From Vandiemenella viatica (taxonomy: Eukaryota; Arthropoda; Insecta; Orthoptera; Morabidae), in contig CM061914.1 in NCBI GenBank assembly GCA_031002005.1, positions 10,340,148 to 10,404,147 on the forward strand: 64,000 nt of DNA, given 5' to 3'. Below, one piece after another: positions 56,415-64,000 of the stretch. Numbering within the stretch: position 1 is the stretch's first letter; every line of letters begins with the position of its first letter. The position numbers and the translations under genes were made by a program. The notes under the pieces were generated by a model. That model was not told the DNA's origin, ran no database searches, and was given only the letters and a program-made list of their open reading frames with translations.

Positions 56415-58361
56415 TTTGTGGACTAGAAGTTCGCTGAGGTTAGGAGGTCTGCTGAAACAAGTTCTAGGAGGGGCAGGGAGGATTTTAGGAAGAATGGATC
56501 TCATTTCAGGGCATGTTTGTAAGAAATCATAGCCCTGCCGGAGGATTCTGTTGATGGATTTGAGGCCTGGGTAGTACTGTGTGACCAAGACTGGATTGTG
56601 GTTGGTTTTTGCGGGTCTGGGATGATTGATTGGCTGATTCAGTTGTGATGTAGCACGTGAAAGCTAAGCTGGAGGGTAGTTGCGAGATATTAATGCTTCT
56701 GAAATACTGTTTGAATAATCCATGAGAGACTGTTGGTTAGAGCATATGCGACTACCTCGAATGCCAAGACTGTAGGGGAGTGAACGTTTGGTATGGTATG
56801 GGTGGCAACTGTCGAAATGGAGATACTGCTGAAGATTGGTTGGTTTGATGTGAACTGAAGAGTTGAGATAGCCATTGGATAGGGACAAATCAACATCCAA
56901 GAATGTGGCATGGGTGTGGGAGTAGGACCAAGTGAATTTCAGCATGCTAAAGTTATTGAGATGGTTCAGGAAATTTAGCAGTTCATTTTCTCCATGCGTC
57001 CAAATCATAAATATGTCATCAATGAAACGAAGCCAAATGAGCGGTTTGAGAGGGACTTCCTCCAGAAATGTCTGTTCCAGCCGGCCCATGAACAGATTAG
57101 CATAAGAGGGGGCCATGCGGGTACCCATGGCAGTTCCGCAGGTTTGGTGATAGATGTTGCCTTCGAAGGAGAAGTAGTTGTTATTAAGGATAAGGTGGGC
57201 TAATTTTATGAGGAAGGATGTCATAGGAAGGCTGTTGGGAGGGCGCTGGTCCAGAAAGTGTTCCATGGCCCTGAGGCCATGCCAGTGTGGAATGTTTGTA
57301 TACAAGGACATGACGTCAATGGTAACCAGCATTGAGTCGGAAGGAAGAGGTGTGGGTAAGGTAGAAAGCCGGAAGAGAAAGTGCTGGGTGTCCTTTATAT
57401 GAGAAGGGAGCTGATTAACAATGGGCTGTAGGTACTGGTCAACCAAGGCAGAGATGCGCTCAGTTGGCGATCCGTAGGCTGCAACGATAGGGCGTCCTGG
57501 ATTGCCAGGTTTATGGATTTTGGGCAATAGATAAAGGGTGGGTGTACGTGGATTTTGAAGAGTGAGAAGCGAAATGGATTGTGGGGTGAGACCTTGGAGA
57601 GGTCCACTAAACTGTACATATTCTTGTATTTTTTTGTTGACAGCAGGAGTTGGATCTTCCGATAGGCAGCAGTAGGTTTTGGTGTCTGATAGCTGACGAA
57701 GAGCTTCAGCCACATAGTCATTCCTGTTCATGACTACAGTGGTTGAGCCCTTGTCAGCTGGAAGGATAATGAGATCTGAATTGCTGGAGAGTTGTTTTCT
57801 GGCACGGGTTTCAGCTGGGCTAAGATTATCGGTGTTTGGTAAAGATTTAAGGAAAGTGGGAGAGGCCAAACTGGTGGAAAGGAAATCTTCAAAAATTTGG
57901 AGGGGATGGTTCTGGGGAAGGGGTGGAGGGTCAAGTGTGGATGCTGGTTTGAATTTCTCTAGACTTGGTTCTAGGTTTTCCTGATATCTCTGTTCACTGC
58001 TACGCGTGGCAAAGTGATACCGCCAGCTGAGTGTACGGCAGAATGATAGAGAGTCACGGACTAGTTTGGCATGGTCAAATGTGGGGGTGGGTGAGAAGGT
58101 GAGTCCTTTGGAGAGTACAGAGAGCTGGGATTCAGATAATGGTGATGAGGATAGGTTTATAACTGACAGTTTAGGTTTGGGAGTAGGGCTTTGGTGCAGA
58201 GAGTGAGGTGCAGGTTTTAAAGGGGGAGGTTGAGGTATGTTGAGAAGCTGGGCAATGGACGGTTTTGAGGAAATCAGAGGAGGCTGTGATTTTGATTGGT
58301 AGACCATTGGTTGGTGTGGAAGAAACTGCCCTAGTGCAAGATGGGACTTCAGCAATTTGGA
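56415..58361 (-). mobile_element. PLE body, minus strand, lacking GIY-YIG end
   Basis: Contains the open RT frame (56664-58355) and a short further piece (GLKSINRILRQGYDFL to SRPPNLSELLVHK, 56415-56588). There it joins foreign DNA instead of the CNRPxCKTC and GIY-YIG region present at 60600-61080. At 58361-58363 the 5' side meets a plus-strand PLE 3' end. Confidence 0.75.
56664..58355 (-). CDS. Penelope-like reverse transcriptase, open 563-codon frame
   Basis: The longest open frame in the window. Pro/Ser-rich N-terminus (1-80), a linker with LIILPADKGSTTVVMNRND (about 195), then the RT: LYLLPKIHKPGNPGRPIVA (about 275), MLVTIDVMSLYTNIPH (motif A, Asp present), YHQTCGTAMGTRMAPSYANL (motif B), IWLRFIDDIFMIWTHGENEL (motif C, both Asp present) and FTWSYSHTHATFLDVDLSL (thumb). 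It ends at a TAG after RNYPPA, where relatives continue into the GIY-YIG domain. The catalytic triad is intact, but the protein lacks its endonuclease, so autonomy is doubtful. Confidence 0.82.
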   Translation of the reverse strand: MLKSHLALGQFLPHQPMVYQSKSQPPLISSKPSIAQLLNIPQPPPLKPAPHSLHQSPTPKPKLSVINLSSSPLSESQLSVLSKGLTFSPTPTFDHAKLVRDSLSFCRTLSWRYHFATRSSEQRYQENLEPSLEKFKPASTLDPPPLPQNHPLQIFEDFLSTSLASPTFLKSLPNTDNLSPAETRARKQLSSNSDLIILPADKGSTTVVMNRNDYVAEALRQLSDTKTYCCLSEDPTPAVNKKIQEYVQFSGPLQGLTPQSISLLTLQNPRTPTLYLLPKIHKPGNPGRPIVAAYGSPTERISALVDQYLQPIVNQLPSHIKDTQHFLFRLSTLPTPLPSDSMLVTIDVMSLYTNIPHWHGLRAMEHFLDQRPPNSLPMTSFLIKLAHLILNNNYFSFEGNIYHQTCGTAMGTRMAPSYANLFMGRLEQTFLEEVPLKPLIWLRFIDDIFMIWTHGENELLNFLNHLNNFSMLKFTWSYSHTHATFLDVDLSLSNGYLNSSVHIKPTNLQQYLHFDSCHPYHTKRSLPYSLGIRGSRICSNQQSLMDYSNSISEALISRNYPPA

Positions 58362-58362
58362 T

Positions 58363-58560
58363 AACTTTGGGAACTTGCCTACCAGTACAAACTTGGCACA
58401 AGGTAACCACCTGCTCTCAACTTAAGATAATGCCCGGTCATTATTATTAGTAGCACATATGTTTAACCTTTTCTTTATTCCTCTCCTCTCCATTACCTAT
58501 ACTGAACCACCATTAACCTGAGGTGATGTTTACTTCATAAATATTATTATTTTATATATA
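58363..58560 (+). mobile_element. PLE 3' end, plus strand
   Basis: GGAACTTGCCTACCAGTACA encodes the ELAYQYKLGTR end of the PLE protein (compare 51490-51557) and is followed by the 3' tail ATGTTTAACC...CTGAGGTGATGTTTACTTCA. It is inverted relative to the PLE body at 56415-58361 and mirrors 55855-55950. Confidence 0.7.
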
Positions 58561-58608
58561 TATATATATATAATAACAATGAGCAGGAAAAAGCTTTAAG
58601 GCAATAAA

Positions 58609-58990
58609 ATTAAGGAAGGATAGGGAAATCTGACCCAACACTTACCACAGATGAAGGCGGCTGGGACGACGAACAAAAAACAAACACAAGAGAAGCGCAA
58701 TATTTCGGCAGCCTTAAACGTGCAGAAGGTGAAGCACCAGGCGCCGTCACATGTGTACACATAGACGGCCGACTGGTGAATGGCGTCTCAGGCGCGGATG
58801 GTAGTTTAGGTGGAAAAGGGGGGGGGAGTAAGCTAAAATATTGGGTCGATAATCGATACCGTTGATGGTATGTTATTATTGAAAGAGGTGAATAATAACT
58901 GGGTGGGGATATATATATATATATATATATATAACTATAAGTAAAAAGTAAAATAAAAGTAAATAGCATGGATAATAGTAAATACAGAAA
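58609..58990 (-). repeat. PLE terminal repeat, left member of inner inverted pair
   Basis: Inverted match to 61108-61505: GACGAAC...AACACAAGAGAAGCGCAATA, CGGCAGCC, GTCACATGTGTACACATAGA, and the TAATAACTGGGTGGGGATAT end. Both carry an AT microsatellite. The right end is cut by the RTE-like LINE. Confidence 0.75.
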
Positions 58991-59827
58991 TCATCATCAT
59001 CATCATCATCATCTAGGACAGCTTCCAGCCACTGGCCAGGTCTGCTGGGAACAAAAGCCTCGCCAGCGCTTCCTGTCTAACCACCATCTCTCTTCTTCCA
59101 CTGACGCCCAATTTCCTCCTCTTTCCTCCACACATTTCTTAACACCTTTCATCCATCTGTCCCTCGGTCTTCCTCTAGGTCTCTTCCCTTTCAGCTCCAT
59201 GTCCAGCATCTTCCTTGGTAGCCTCTCCTCTCCCATTCTCTTTACATGCCCGTACCACTGTAGCCTAGATTTTTCAATTCTTTGTTGTAGCGGTTCTTCC
59301 TTTATCATCTCCCTGATTCGCTCATTCCTTATTCTGTCTCTTCTTGTTACTCCCACTCTACTCCTCTGAAATTTCATTTCCACCGATTGTACCCTCCCTT
59401 TGTCTCTCTCCTTCATCACCCATGTTTCTGCTCCATATGTTAAAATTGGTACAAAATATGTTTTATATATTGCCTCCTTACTCTTTTGTGGGACATCCCT
59501 ACTCCATACCAGGCTCCTAATACTTTTAAAAAATCCATCTGCACATCTTCCTCTTTCGTTTATTTCCATCCTGTTTCCTCCATTTTCTTCAATACAGCTT
59601 CCCAAATATTTAAAACATTCCACTCTATTTAGTTGCTCCCCTCTAAGTGATATGCCTATGTCCGTCCTGTTCTTCTTTCTTGTTGTTATCACCACTTCAC
59701 TTTTTCTCGCAGAGAACTTCATACCATAATCAGCAACTACTCTCTCCCACACATCCAGCTGATCCTGCACCTCTCTTTCATCCTCTCCCCAAACTAATAG
59801 GTCGTCTGCAAATACCATTGCTTTCAT
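58990..59827 (-). mobile_element. RTE-like LINE, 5'-truncated, inserted in PLE repeat
   Basis: The 3' end carries (ATG)n (seen as CAT repeats at 58992-59012). The 5' truncation point is at 59827 in the PLE repeat. Comparison with the uninterrupted arm at 61108-61150 shows the target, AATACAGAAAT then ATAAATGGTATAG, with about 9 bp of target lost at the insertion. Confidence 0.8.
59009..59827 (-). CDS. RTE-like reverse transcriptase C-terminal part, open
   Basis: 272 codons open at the 5' truncation: VFADDLLVWG (motif C, both Asp present) at the start, then YGMKFSARKSEVVITTRKK (thumb), FKYLGSCIEENGG, YKTYFVPILTYGAETWVM, LQWYGHVKRMGEERLPRKML, GKRPRGRPRDRWMKGVKKCV and a W-rich end RWWLDRKRWRGF. 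The block order is that of RTE-like LINE proteins. It lacks the endonuclease and RT fingers, so it is inactive though uninterrupted, implying a recent insertion. Confidence 0.8.
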   Translation of the reverse strand: MKAMVFADDLLVWGEDEREVQDQLDVWERVVADYGMKFSARKSEVVITTRKKNRTDIGISLRGEQLNRVECFKYLGSCIEENGGNRMEINERGRCADGFFKSIRSLVWSRDVPQKSKEAIYKTYFVPILTYGAETWVMKERDKGRVQSVEMKFQRSRVGVTRRDRIRNERIREMIKEEPLQQRIEKSRLQWYGHVKRMGEERLPRKMLDMELKGKRPRGRPRDRWMKGVKKCVEERGGNWASVEEERWWLDRKRWRGFCSQQTWPVAGSCPR

Positions 59828-61125
59828 AAATGGTATAGATAATAAGTGCTGGGTCTGGTGGGCAGAGTTTATTGGAGATTGAGGCCAGGAGGATGTCAGG
59901 TGTCAAGGATATTCTGGTAGGCTAGTTCCCATCTACGAAGTTCAGAGGGGGTTGTGTTGTTAGGGAAAACTCTGATTGCCCTAACTGAAAAACAGATGTT
60001 CAAATTATTGATTTTGTGGGAACTGGCAAATGGACCCACGATGAGCATCATCTAATAGACTTCCTCAACTCCCTATACAACCACTCCAACTTTACTTGGA
60101 CGTACTCCCATACTCATGTTACCTTTCTTGATGTTGACGTTTCCTTGCATAACGGGTGCCTACATACTTCTGTTCATATCAAACCGACCAATCTGAAGCA
60201 ATATCTTCATTTCAACAGTTGTCATCCCTTGCACATCAAACGTTCCCTTCCTTACAGTCTGGCCCTCCGTGGCAGGCGAATCTGCTCTGATGAACAATCT
60301 CTTTCCCAATACACAGAAAACCTGTCTGGAGCTCTCATCACCCATAGCTTCCCTCCTGACTTAGTACACAAACAAATCTCCCGTGCCATAGCCCTTCCTT
60401 CACACATCCACTCCAAGTCAGTACCCCTTGATACTAACCACAGCCCCGCCTTCATCACTCAGTACTTCCCTGGTCTCAAGTCCATTAACCTAATCCTTCG
60501 CCGTGGACATGATTTCCTACGTTCCTTCCCCGGGATGCGTACCATTCTCCATAAAATTCTACCCACTGCCCCTCGCACATGTTTTAGCAGACCACCGAAT
60601 ATAAGTAATATCTTGGTCCACAAGTACTCACCAAGTAATTCGCCCAGACTGCCACAGGGTTCATTCCCATGCAATAGACCCCGTTGTAAAACATGCAGCA
60701 TGCACCCAGCCACTACCACTTACTCCAATCCTACAACAGGTGAAACATTCCCTATCATTGGTAATGCTACTTGCATGACAACGCACCTCATATACCAACT
60801 GACATGCCTCCATTGCTCCAGCTCATATATAGGCCTCACAACCAATCCCCTAGCTATCAGAATGAATGGCCACAGGCAGACAGTCTATACTAACAATGAG
60901 GCCCATCCAGTTGCAAAACATGCCAGTTCCCACAAAATCAATAATTTGAACATCTGTTTTTCAGTTAGGGCAATCAGAGTTTTCCCTAACAACACGACCC
61001 CCTCTGAACTTCGTAGATGGGAACTAGCCTACCAGAATATCCTTGACACCAGACATCCTCCTGGCCTCAATCTCCAATAAACTCTGCCCACCAGACCCAG
61101 CACTTATTATCTATACCATTTACGT
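59828..61125. repeat. Inverted pair flanking the GIY-YIG copy
   Basis: 59828-60010 is the inverse of 60940-61125, including the coding end of the GIY-YIG protein and its 3' flank (GCTGGGTCTGGTGGGCAGAG against CTCTGCCCACCAGACCCAGC). The element therefore folds back on its own 3' end at the truncation point near 60012-60035. Confidence 0.75.
60016..61080 (+). CDS. PLE C-terminal part with GIY-YIG endonuclease, open 354 codons
   Basis: Picks up within the RT thumb (WTHDEHHLIDFLNSLY, FTWTYSHTHVTFLDVDVSL) and runs open to the stop at 61080. After the RT connection (ITQYFPGLKSINLILRRGHD) comes a Cys motif CNRPRCKTC and the GIY-YIG domain (YQLTCLHCSSSYIGLTTNPL, then AIRMNGHRQTVY, ending RRWELAYQNILDTRHPPGL). 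The Cys motif just before the nuclease is typical of Neptune-type PLEs. The first nine residues derive from the inverted junction, so the ATG is not authentic. It lacks the polymerase active site. Confidence 0.8.
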   Translation: MGTGKWTHDEHHLIDFLNSLYNHSNFTWTYSHTHVTFLDVDVSLHNGCLHTSVHIKPTNLKQYLHFNSCHPLHIKRSLPYSLALRGRRICSDEQSLSQYTENLSGALITHSFPPDLVHKQISRAIALPSHIHSKSVPLDTNHSPAFITQYFPGLKSINLILRRGHDFLRSFPGMRTILHKILPTAPRTCFSRPPNISNILVHKYSPSNSPRLPQGSFPCNRPRCKTCSMHPATTTYSNPTTGETFPIIGNATCMTTHLIYQLTCLHCSSSYIGLTTNPLAIRMNGHRQTVYTNNEAHPVAKHASSHKINNLNICFSVRAIRVFPNNTTPSELRRWELAYQNILDTRHPPGLNLQ

Positions 61126-61498
61126 TTTTTATTTCTGTATTTACTATTATCCATGCTATTTACATTTATTTTACTTTTTACTTATAGTTATATAAATATA
61201 TATCCCCACCCAGTTATTATTCACCTCTTTCAATAATAACATATCGTCATCAGTATCGATTATCGACCCAATATTTTAGCTTACTCCCCCCCCCTTTTCC
61301 ACCTAAACTACCATCCGCGCCTGAGACGCCATTCACCAGTCGGCCGTCTATGTGTACACATGTGACGGCGCCTGGTGCTTCACCTTCTGCACGTTTAAGG
61401 CTGCCGAAATATTGCGCTTCTCTTGTGTTTGTTTTTTGTTCGTCGTCCCAGCCGCCTTCATCTGTGGTAAGTGTTGGGTCATATTTCCCTATCCTTCC

Positions 61499-61505
<7 letters not shown>
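61108..61505 (+). repeat. PLE terminal repeat, right member of inner inverted pair
   Basis: Uninterrupted counterpart of 58609-58990. It contains ACACATGTGACGGCGCCTGG, CTGCCGAAATATTGCGCTTC and GTGGTAAGTGTTGGGTCATA. It is followed by an AT microsatellite and then the outer arm. Confidence 0.75.

Positions 61506-61507
<2 letters not shown>

Positions 61508-61541
<34 letters not shown>
61508..61541. repeat. (TA)n microsatellite
   Basis: Pure TA run at the junction of two PLE ends. Similar AT runs mark other PLE junctions (52079-52100, 58551-58572, 58909-58933), suggesting they are PLE insertion targets or tails. Confidence 0.8.
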
Positions 61542-61543
<2 letters not shown>

Positions 61544-61733
61544 GTTCTAATTATATTTTGATCTTCCCACCAACGAGAAATTAGTTTGGATATTTATTTT
61601 TGCTCGGGTATTAGCTCTTTTTCACTGCCCCTCTACTTTTCCGATGTTTGAATTTACCCCCACCATTTTCTCAACCGGCGGTCTTTCTGTGAGGCAATCT
61701 CCGGCTGCACCCACCTCTCATAATGTTCTCTCG

Positions 61734-61758
61734 TTGACGAAGGGTTTTTTCCCCGAAA
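61734..61758 (+). ncRNA. Hammerhead-like core, outer right PLE arm
   Basis: TTGACGA (61734-61740), AGGG-T6-CCCC stem-loop, GAAA (61755-61758). It sits in the conserved PLE tail that ends with GGTAAGTGGTGG. The C-to-T change at the first core base leaves activity uncertain. Confidence 0.55.
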
Positions 61759-61907
61759 ATTTCTTTATTGTTTGTGTTTGTGTCTTTTATGTGTGTTCGC
61801 GCCCCACATCCATCATCTAAAGGTAAGTGGTGGCTCATTTCCCTATCCTAATTTGATTCCTTTCCGCTACTTAGCGTCTTTTTTTCATTGTTATTATATA
61901 TATATAA

Positions 61908-63521
61908 GATAATATAGTTGCTGAATTATGGAAACACTCTAGTGATAACATGATCATATGTTTAACAGAAATCATCAATGAAATTTGGAACACAAACAGC
62001 TTACCACCAGAATGGACATCGGCTTTAATACATCCCCTCCATAAAAAAGGAGACAAAACAGATCCTAACAACTATAGGGGTATCTCCCTCGTGGAAGTGA
62101 CCTACAAGATATTGTCCAAGGCACTTTTGAAGAGAGCTGAAGGTGTACTAGACCCGCAATTAGGAGAATATCAGGCAGGATTTAGAAAGGGCAGATCTTG
62201 CACAGAACAAATATTTAATTTAAAAAACACAATAGAAATAAGAAAAATCAGGAACTTGAAATATGTAATTACCTTTGTCGACTTTAAAAAGGCTTACGAC
62301 TCAATTGACAGAAATGTACTAATAGATATTCTGAAAGAATTAGGACTCGATAATAAAACAACTGAAATAATTAAAGGAACACTAACAAATACGACGTCCA
62401 AAGTAAAATTTATGGGAGAAATTTCCGAGCCGTTTGAAATTAATTCAGGTGTGAGACAGGGAGATGGTCTGTCTCCACTACTTTTCAACTGTGCATTAGA
62501 AAAAGTAGTGAGGGAATGGAGGAAAGCCATCAACACAAAGGGTGTTCAGCTGGGAAGAAATCCAAATAAAATCACCATAGATTGTCTAGCTTTTGCAGAT
62601 GACATGGCGGTAATTACTGATTCACTGGATAGTGCAAAAGAACAAATCGAAGAACTGGAGAAACAGGCAGCCAAAGTAGGATTACATATATCTTATAAAA
62701 AAACACAGTTCATGACAAACATCAATGATGCTCCTCAAAATCTTAAACTTCGCAATGGAACAATAGCTAAAACAAATTGTTTTAAATATTTAGGAGAATG
62801 GATAACGAGTGACACAAAAGAAAAGACTGCAATAGAAACTAGAATACATAAAATGGAAAGAGCATTTCATATGACAAAGAACATATATAACAAAAAATCC
62901 TTATCATGGAACACAAAACTAAGGCACTATCAAGCAGTGGTTAGACCAGAAACGTTGTATTCGGCAGAAACGCTTAAGCTAACAAGATATGGGGATCTTG
63001 AAAAACTGGAAAAAGTAGAAAGAAGAATCTTGAGAAAAATACTGGGACCCAAACCTAATAGTAATGCTGAATACAAATTAAGATCAAACCGAGAACTATA
63101 TTCGAAAATAGAAAAATTAACAGTTATAATGAGGAAAAGAAGACTGAAATTTTACGGGCACATATACAGAATGGATAGTAATAGACTAACAAAACAGATC
63201 TTCACCCTACTAAACAAATACAAATCCAAACCCACATGGTTCACTGAAACTGAAAAGGACATGCAAAATGCTGGAGTGAAAGCAGATATAATAGACAACA
63301 GAACACTTTTTAGAGAAGTTATTCACAAGGCAGGTTTTCAGGAGAGACAGAAATACACCAAGGGAAGGAAATGGACCCAGGAACAAAAGGAACAACACTC
63401 TCAAAGAATGAAGGAAGTTTGGAAGCAAAGAAAATTAAATACAAAGAAACATAGCCAAAGTTGATTTATCGTACCCTCCAAAAGGGTTATTCGGAATAAT
63501 AATAATAATAATATATATATA
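61908..63521 (+). mobile_element. Young 5'-truncated LINE with (AAT)n tail
   Basis: Begins abruptly beside an AT-rich PLE end, holds one uninterrupted ORF (61950-63464), a very short 3' UTR and an AATAAT tail (63497-63521). The absence of stops over more than 1.5 kb indicates a recent insertion. Confidence 0.75.
61950..63464 (+). CDS. LINE reverse transcriptase, open 504 codons, 5'-truncated
   Basis: RT from the fingers on: LPPEWTSALIHPLHKKGDK, NNYRGISLVEVTYKILSKAL, YVITFVDFKKAYDSIDRNVL (motif A), INSGVRQGDGLSPLLFNCAL (motif B), DCLAFADDMAVITDSLD (motif C, both Asp present), LHISYKKTQFM (thumb), LKFYGHIYRMDSNRLTKQIF and a C-terminal basic motif WTQEQKEQHSQRMKEVWKQR that resembles NUMOD3-type DNA-binding repeats. 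The endonuclease is missing by truncation, and the first ATG is simply the first in frame. Motifs are catalytically complete. Clade (RTE-like or related) not settled. Confidence 0.82.
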   Translation: MIICLTEIINEIWNTNSLPPEWTSALIHPLHKKGDKTDPNNYRGISLVEVTYKILSKALLKRAEGVLDPQLGEYQAGFRKGRSCTEQIFNLKNTIEIRKIRNLKYVITFVDFKKAYDSIDRNVLIDILKELGLDNKTTEIIKGTLTNTTSKVKFMGEISEPFEINSGVRQGDGLSPLLFNCALEKVVREWRKAINTKGVQLGRNPNKITIDCLAFADDMAVITDSLDSAKEQIEELEKQAAKVGLHISYKKTQFMTNINDAPQNLKLRNGTIAKTNCFKYLGEWITSDTKEKTAIETRIHKMERAFHMTKNIYNKKSLSWNTKLRHYQAVVRPETLYSAETLKLTRYGDLEKLEKVERRILRKILGPKPNSNAEYKLRSNRELYSKIEKLTVIMRKRRLKFYGHIYRMDSNRLTKQIFTLLNKYKSKPTWFTETEKDMQNAGVKADIIDNRTLFREVIHKAGFQERQKYTKGRKWTQEQKEQHSQRMKEVWKQRKLNTKKHSQS

Positions 63522-63574
63522 ATGCATCATTTGTATGTTGTGTGTTCGCTTCATCACTTTTATATATATATACT

Positions 63575-64000
63575 AGCTGGTACCCACGACTTCGTTCGTG
63601 ATTGTAAAGAATTCATATTGACAGCTATAGACATCTAACCACCCTAGTGCACGATGGGAGACTGGATACGATTACCACACACAAGTACCAGTCTTCTGCG
63701 CTATGTAGTTCCGGCAGCAAGGTAAAATTTACGGATACACAGAAGTCTTTGGATGAAACACGAAAATATTCATGATCGACCAATTTCAAAAACCATATCT
63801 CCCACACTCCCACAGTTACCGAATTTCGGCCAACGGAACGTTGTGATCGATGGGAGACTCTATGTTACTACCACACACAAACGCCAGTGATCTGCGATTG
63901 ATAGTTTTCACTTAAAAGTGATACACCGTGATACATGCGTCTTTGGCAGAAATATGAAATTGCCGCAGGTCGACCATTTTCATCCCCCATATCTTCCACT
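63575..64000 (+). repeat. Satellite-like repeat at window end
   Basis: Starts with ACTAGCTGGTACCCACGACT, a phrase common at ends of many insect repeats, then runs into units like those at 52560-53760 (CGATGGGAGACT, TACCACACACAA, GTCTTTGG, GACCAATTTCA, CATATCTCCCACACTCCCAC). About two diverged units are visible, and the array is cut by the window end. Confidence 0.65.

Larger units (their letters stand above)
55508..61851. mobile_element. Nested mosaic of inverted PLE copies
   Basis: Outer inverted arms (55508-55845 and 61525-61851) share CAATTAGGATAGGGAAATGA-type ends, a hammerhead-like core and the CGGCGGTCTTTCTGTGAGGC region. Inside are further inverted pairs: 55855-55950 with 58452-58550, 58609-58990 with 61108-61505, and 59828-60010 with 60940-61125. 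The middle holds a minus-strand RT copy, a plus-strand GIY-YIG copy and a nested RTE-like LINE. Repeated inverted, partial insertion is a known Penelope habit. Confidence 0.75.

Noticed and set aside
58968..59829. Plus-strand frames over the RTE-like LINE
   Set aside because: Ser/Pro/Phe-rich complements of the 272-codon RTE-like frame. No independent support.

Overview
The window reads as a transposon-dense stretch of a large insect nuclear genome. The evidence is the mix of repeat families (Penelope-like elements with hammerhead motifs, CR1-like, Jockey-like and RTE-like LINEs, Tc1/mariner, pogo/Tigger, piggyBac, hAT, tRNA-derived SINEs), an arthropod-type TATA/Inr/DPE promoter, and the near absence of host coding sequence. 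A polyneopteran such as a grasshopper or cricket fits the SINEs and the nesting, but that assignment is inference. Almost every coding region is a decayed transposon gene.

Layout. 1-3060: a small hAT-type MITE, a CR1-like 3' end and a broken Penelope-like element (PLE) with a second, inverted 3' piece. 3060-8000: a full-length but frameshifted Jockey-like LINE (Gag with zinc knuckles, then endonuclease and reverse transcriptase). 8231-20448: the most unusual object, a 12.2 kb element made almost entirely of two inverted arms of about 6.0 kb around a 173 bp spacer. It has termini 5'-AG...CT-3' and is flanked by a perfect 6-bp target-site duplication, GGCAGG. These are the hallmarks of Polinton/Maverick integration, yet no integrase, polymerase, ATPase or capsid gene is visible. 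Each arm instead carries a promoter with CRE and CCAAT modules, an open 232-codon gene and a truncated tandem paralogue.

20455-36200: a PLE end with a hammerhead-like core, CR1-like LINEs, a piggyBac relic, a tRNA-SINE, a mariner-type element and a broken LINE. One CR1-like LINE is interrupted by a fold-back repeat with hammerhead arms and a 5S rRNA-derived core. A possible host terminal exon lies at 35808-35947. 36647-46432: a pogo/Tigger relic, a deleted Tc1/mariner element, SINEs, a degraded LINE and a hAT-like element with 8-bp target duplications. 46640-55500: an A-rich LINE-like sequence split by a PLE, then two families of tandem repeats, each interrupted by a foreign insert. 55508-61851: a nested mosaic of inverted PLE copies, one with an open 563-codon reverse transcriptase, hit by an RTE-like LINE. 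61908-63520: a young 5'-truncated LINE with an open 504-codon reverse transcriptase. The window ends in a satellite-like repeat.

The genes do not form a host pathway. The sequence records nested insertions, PLE-type inverted copies and one large, recently homogenised palindrome.
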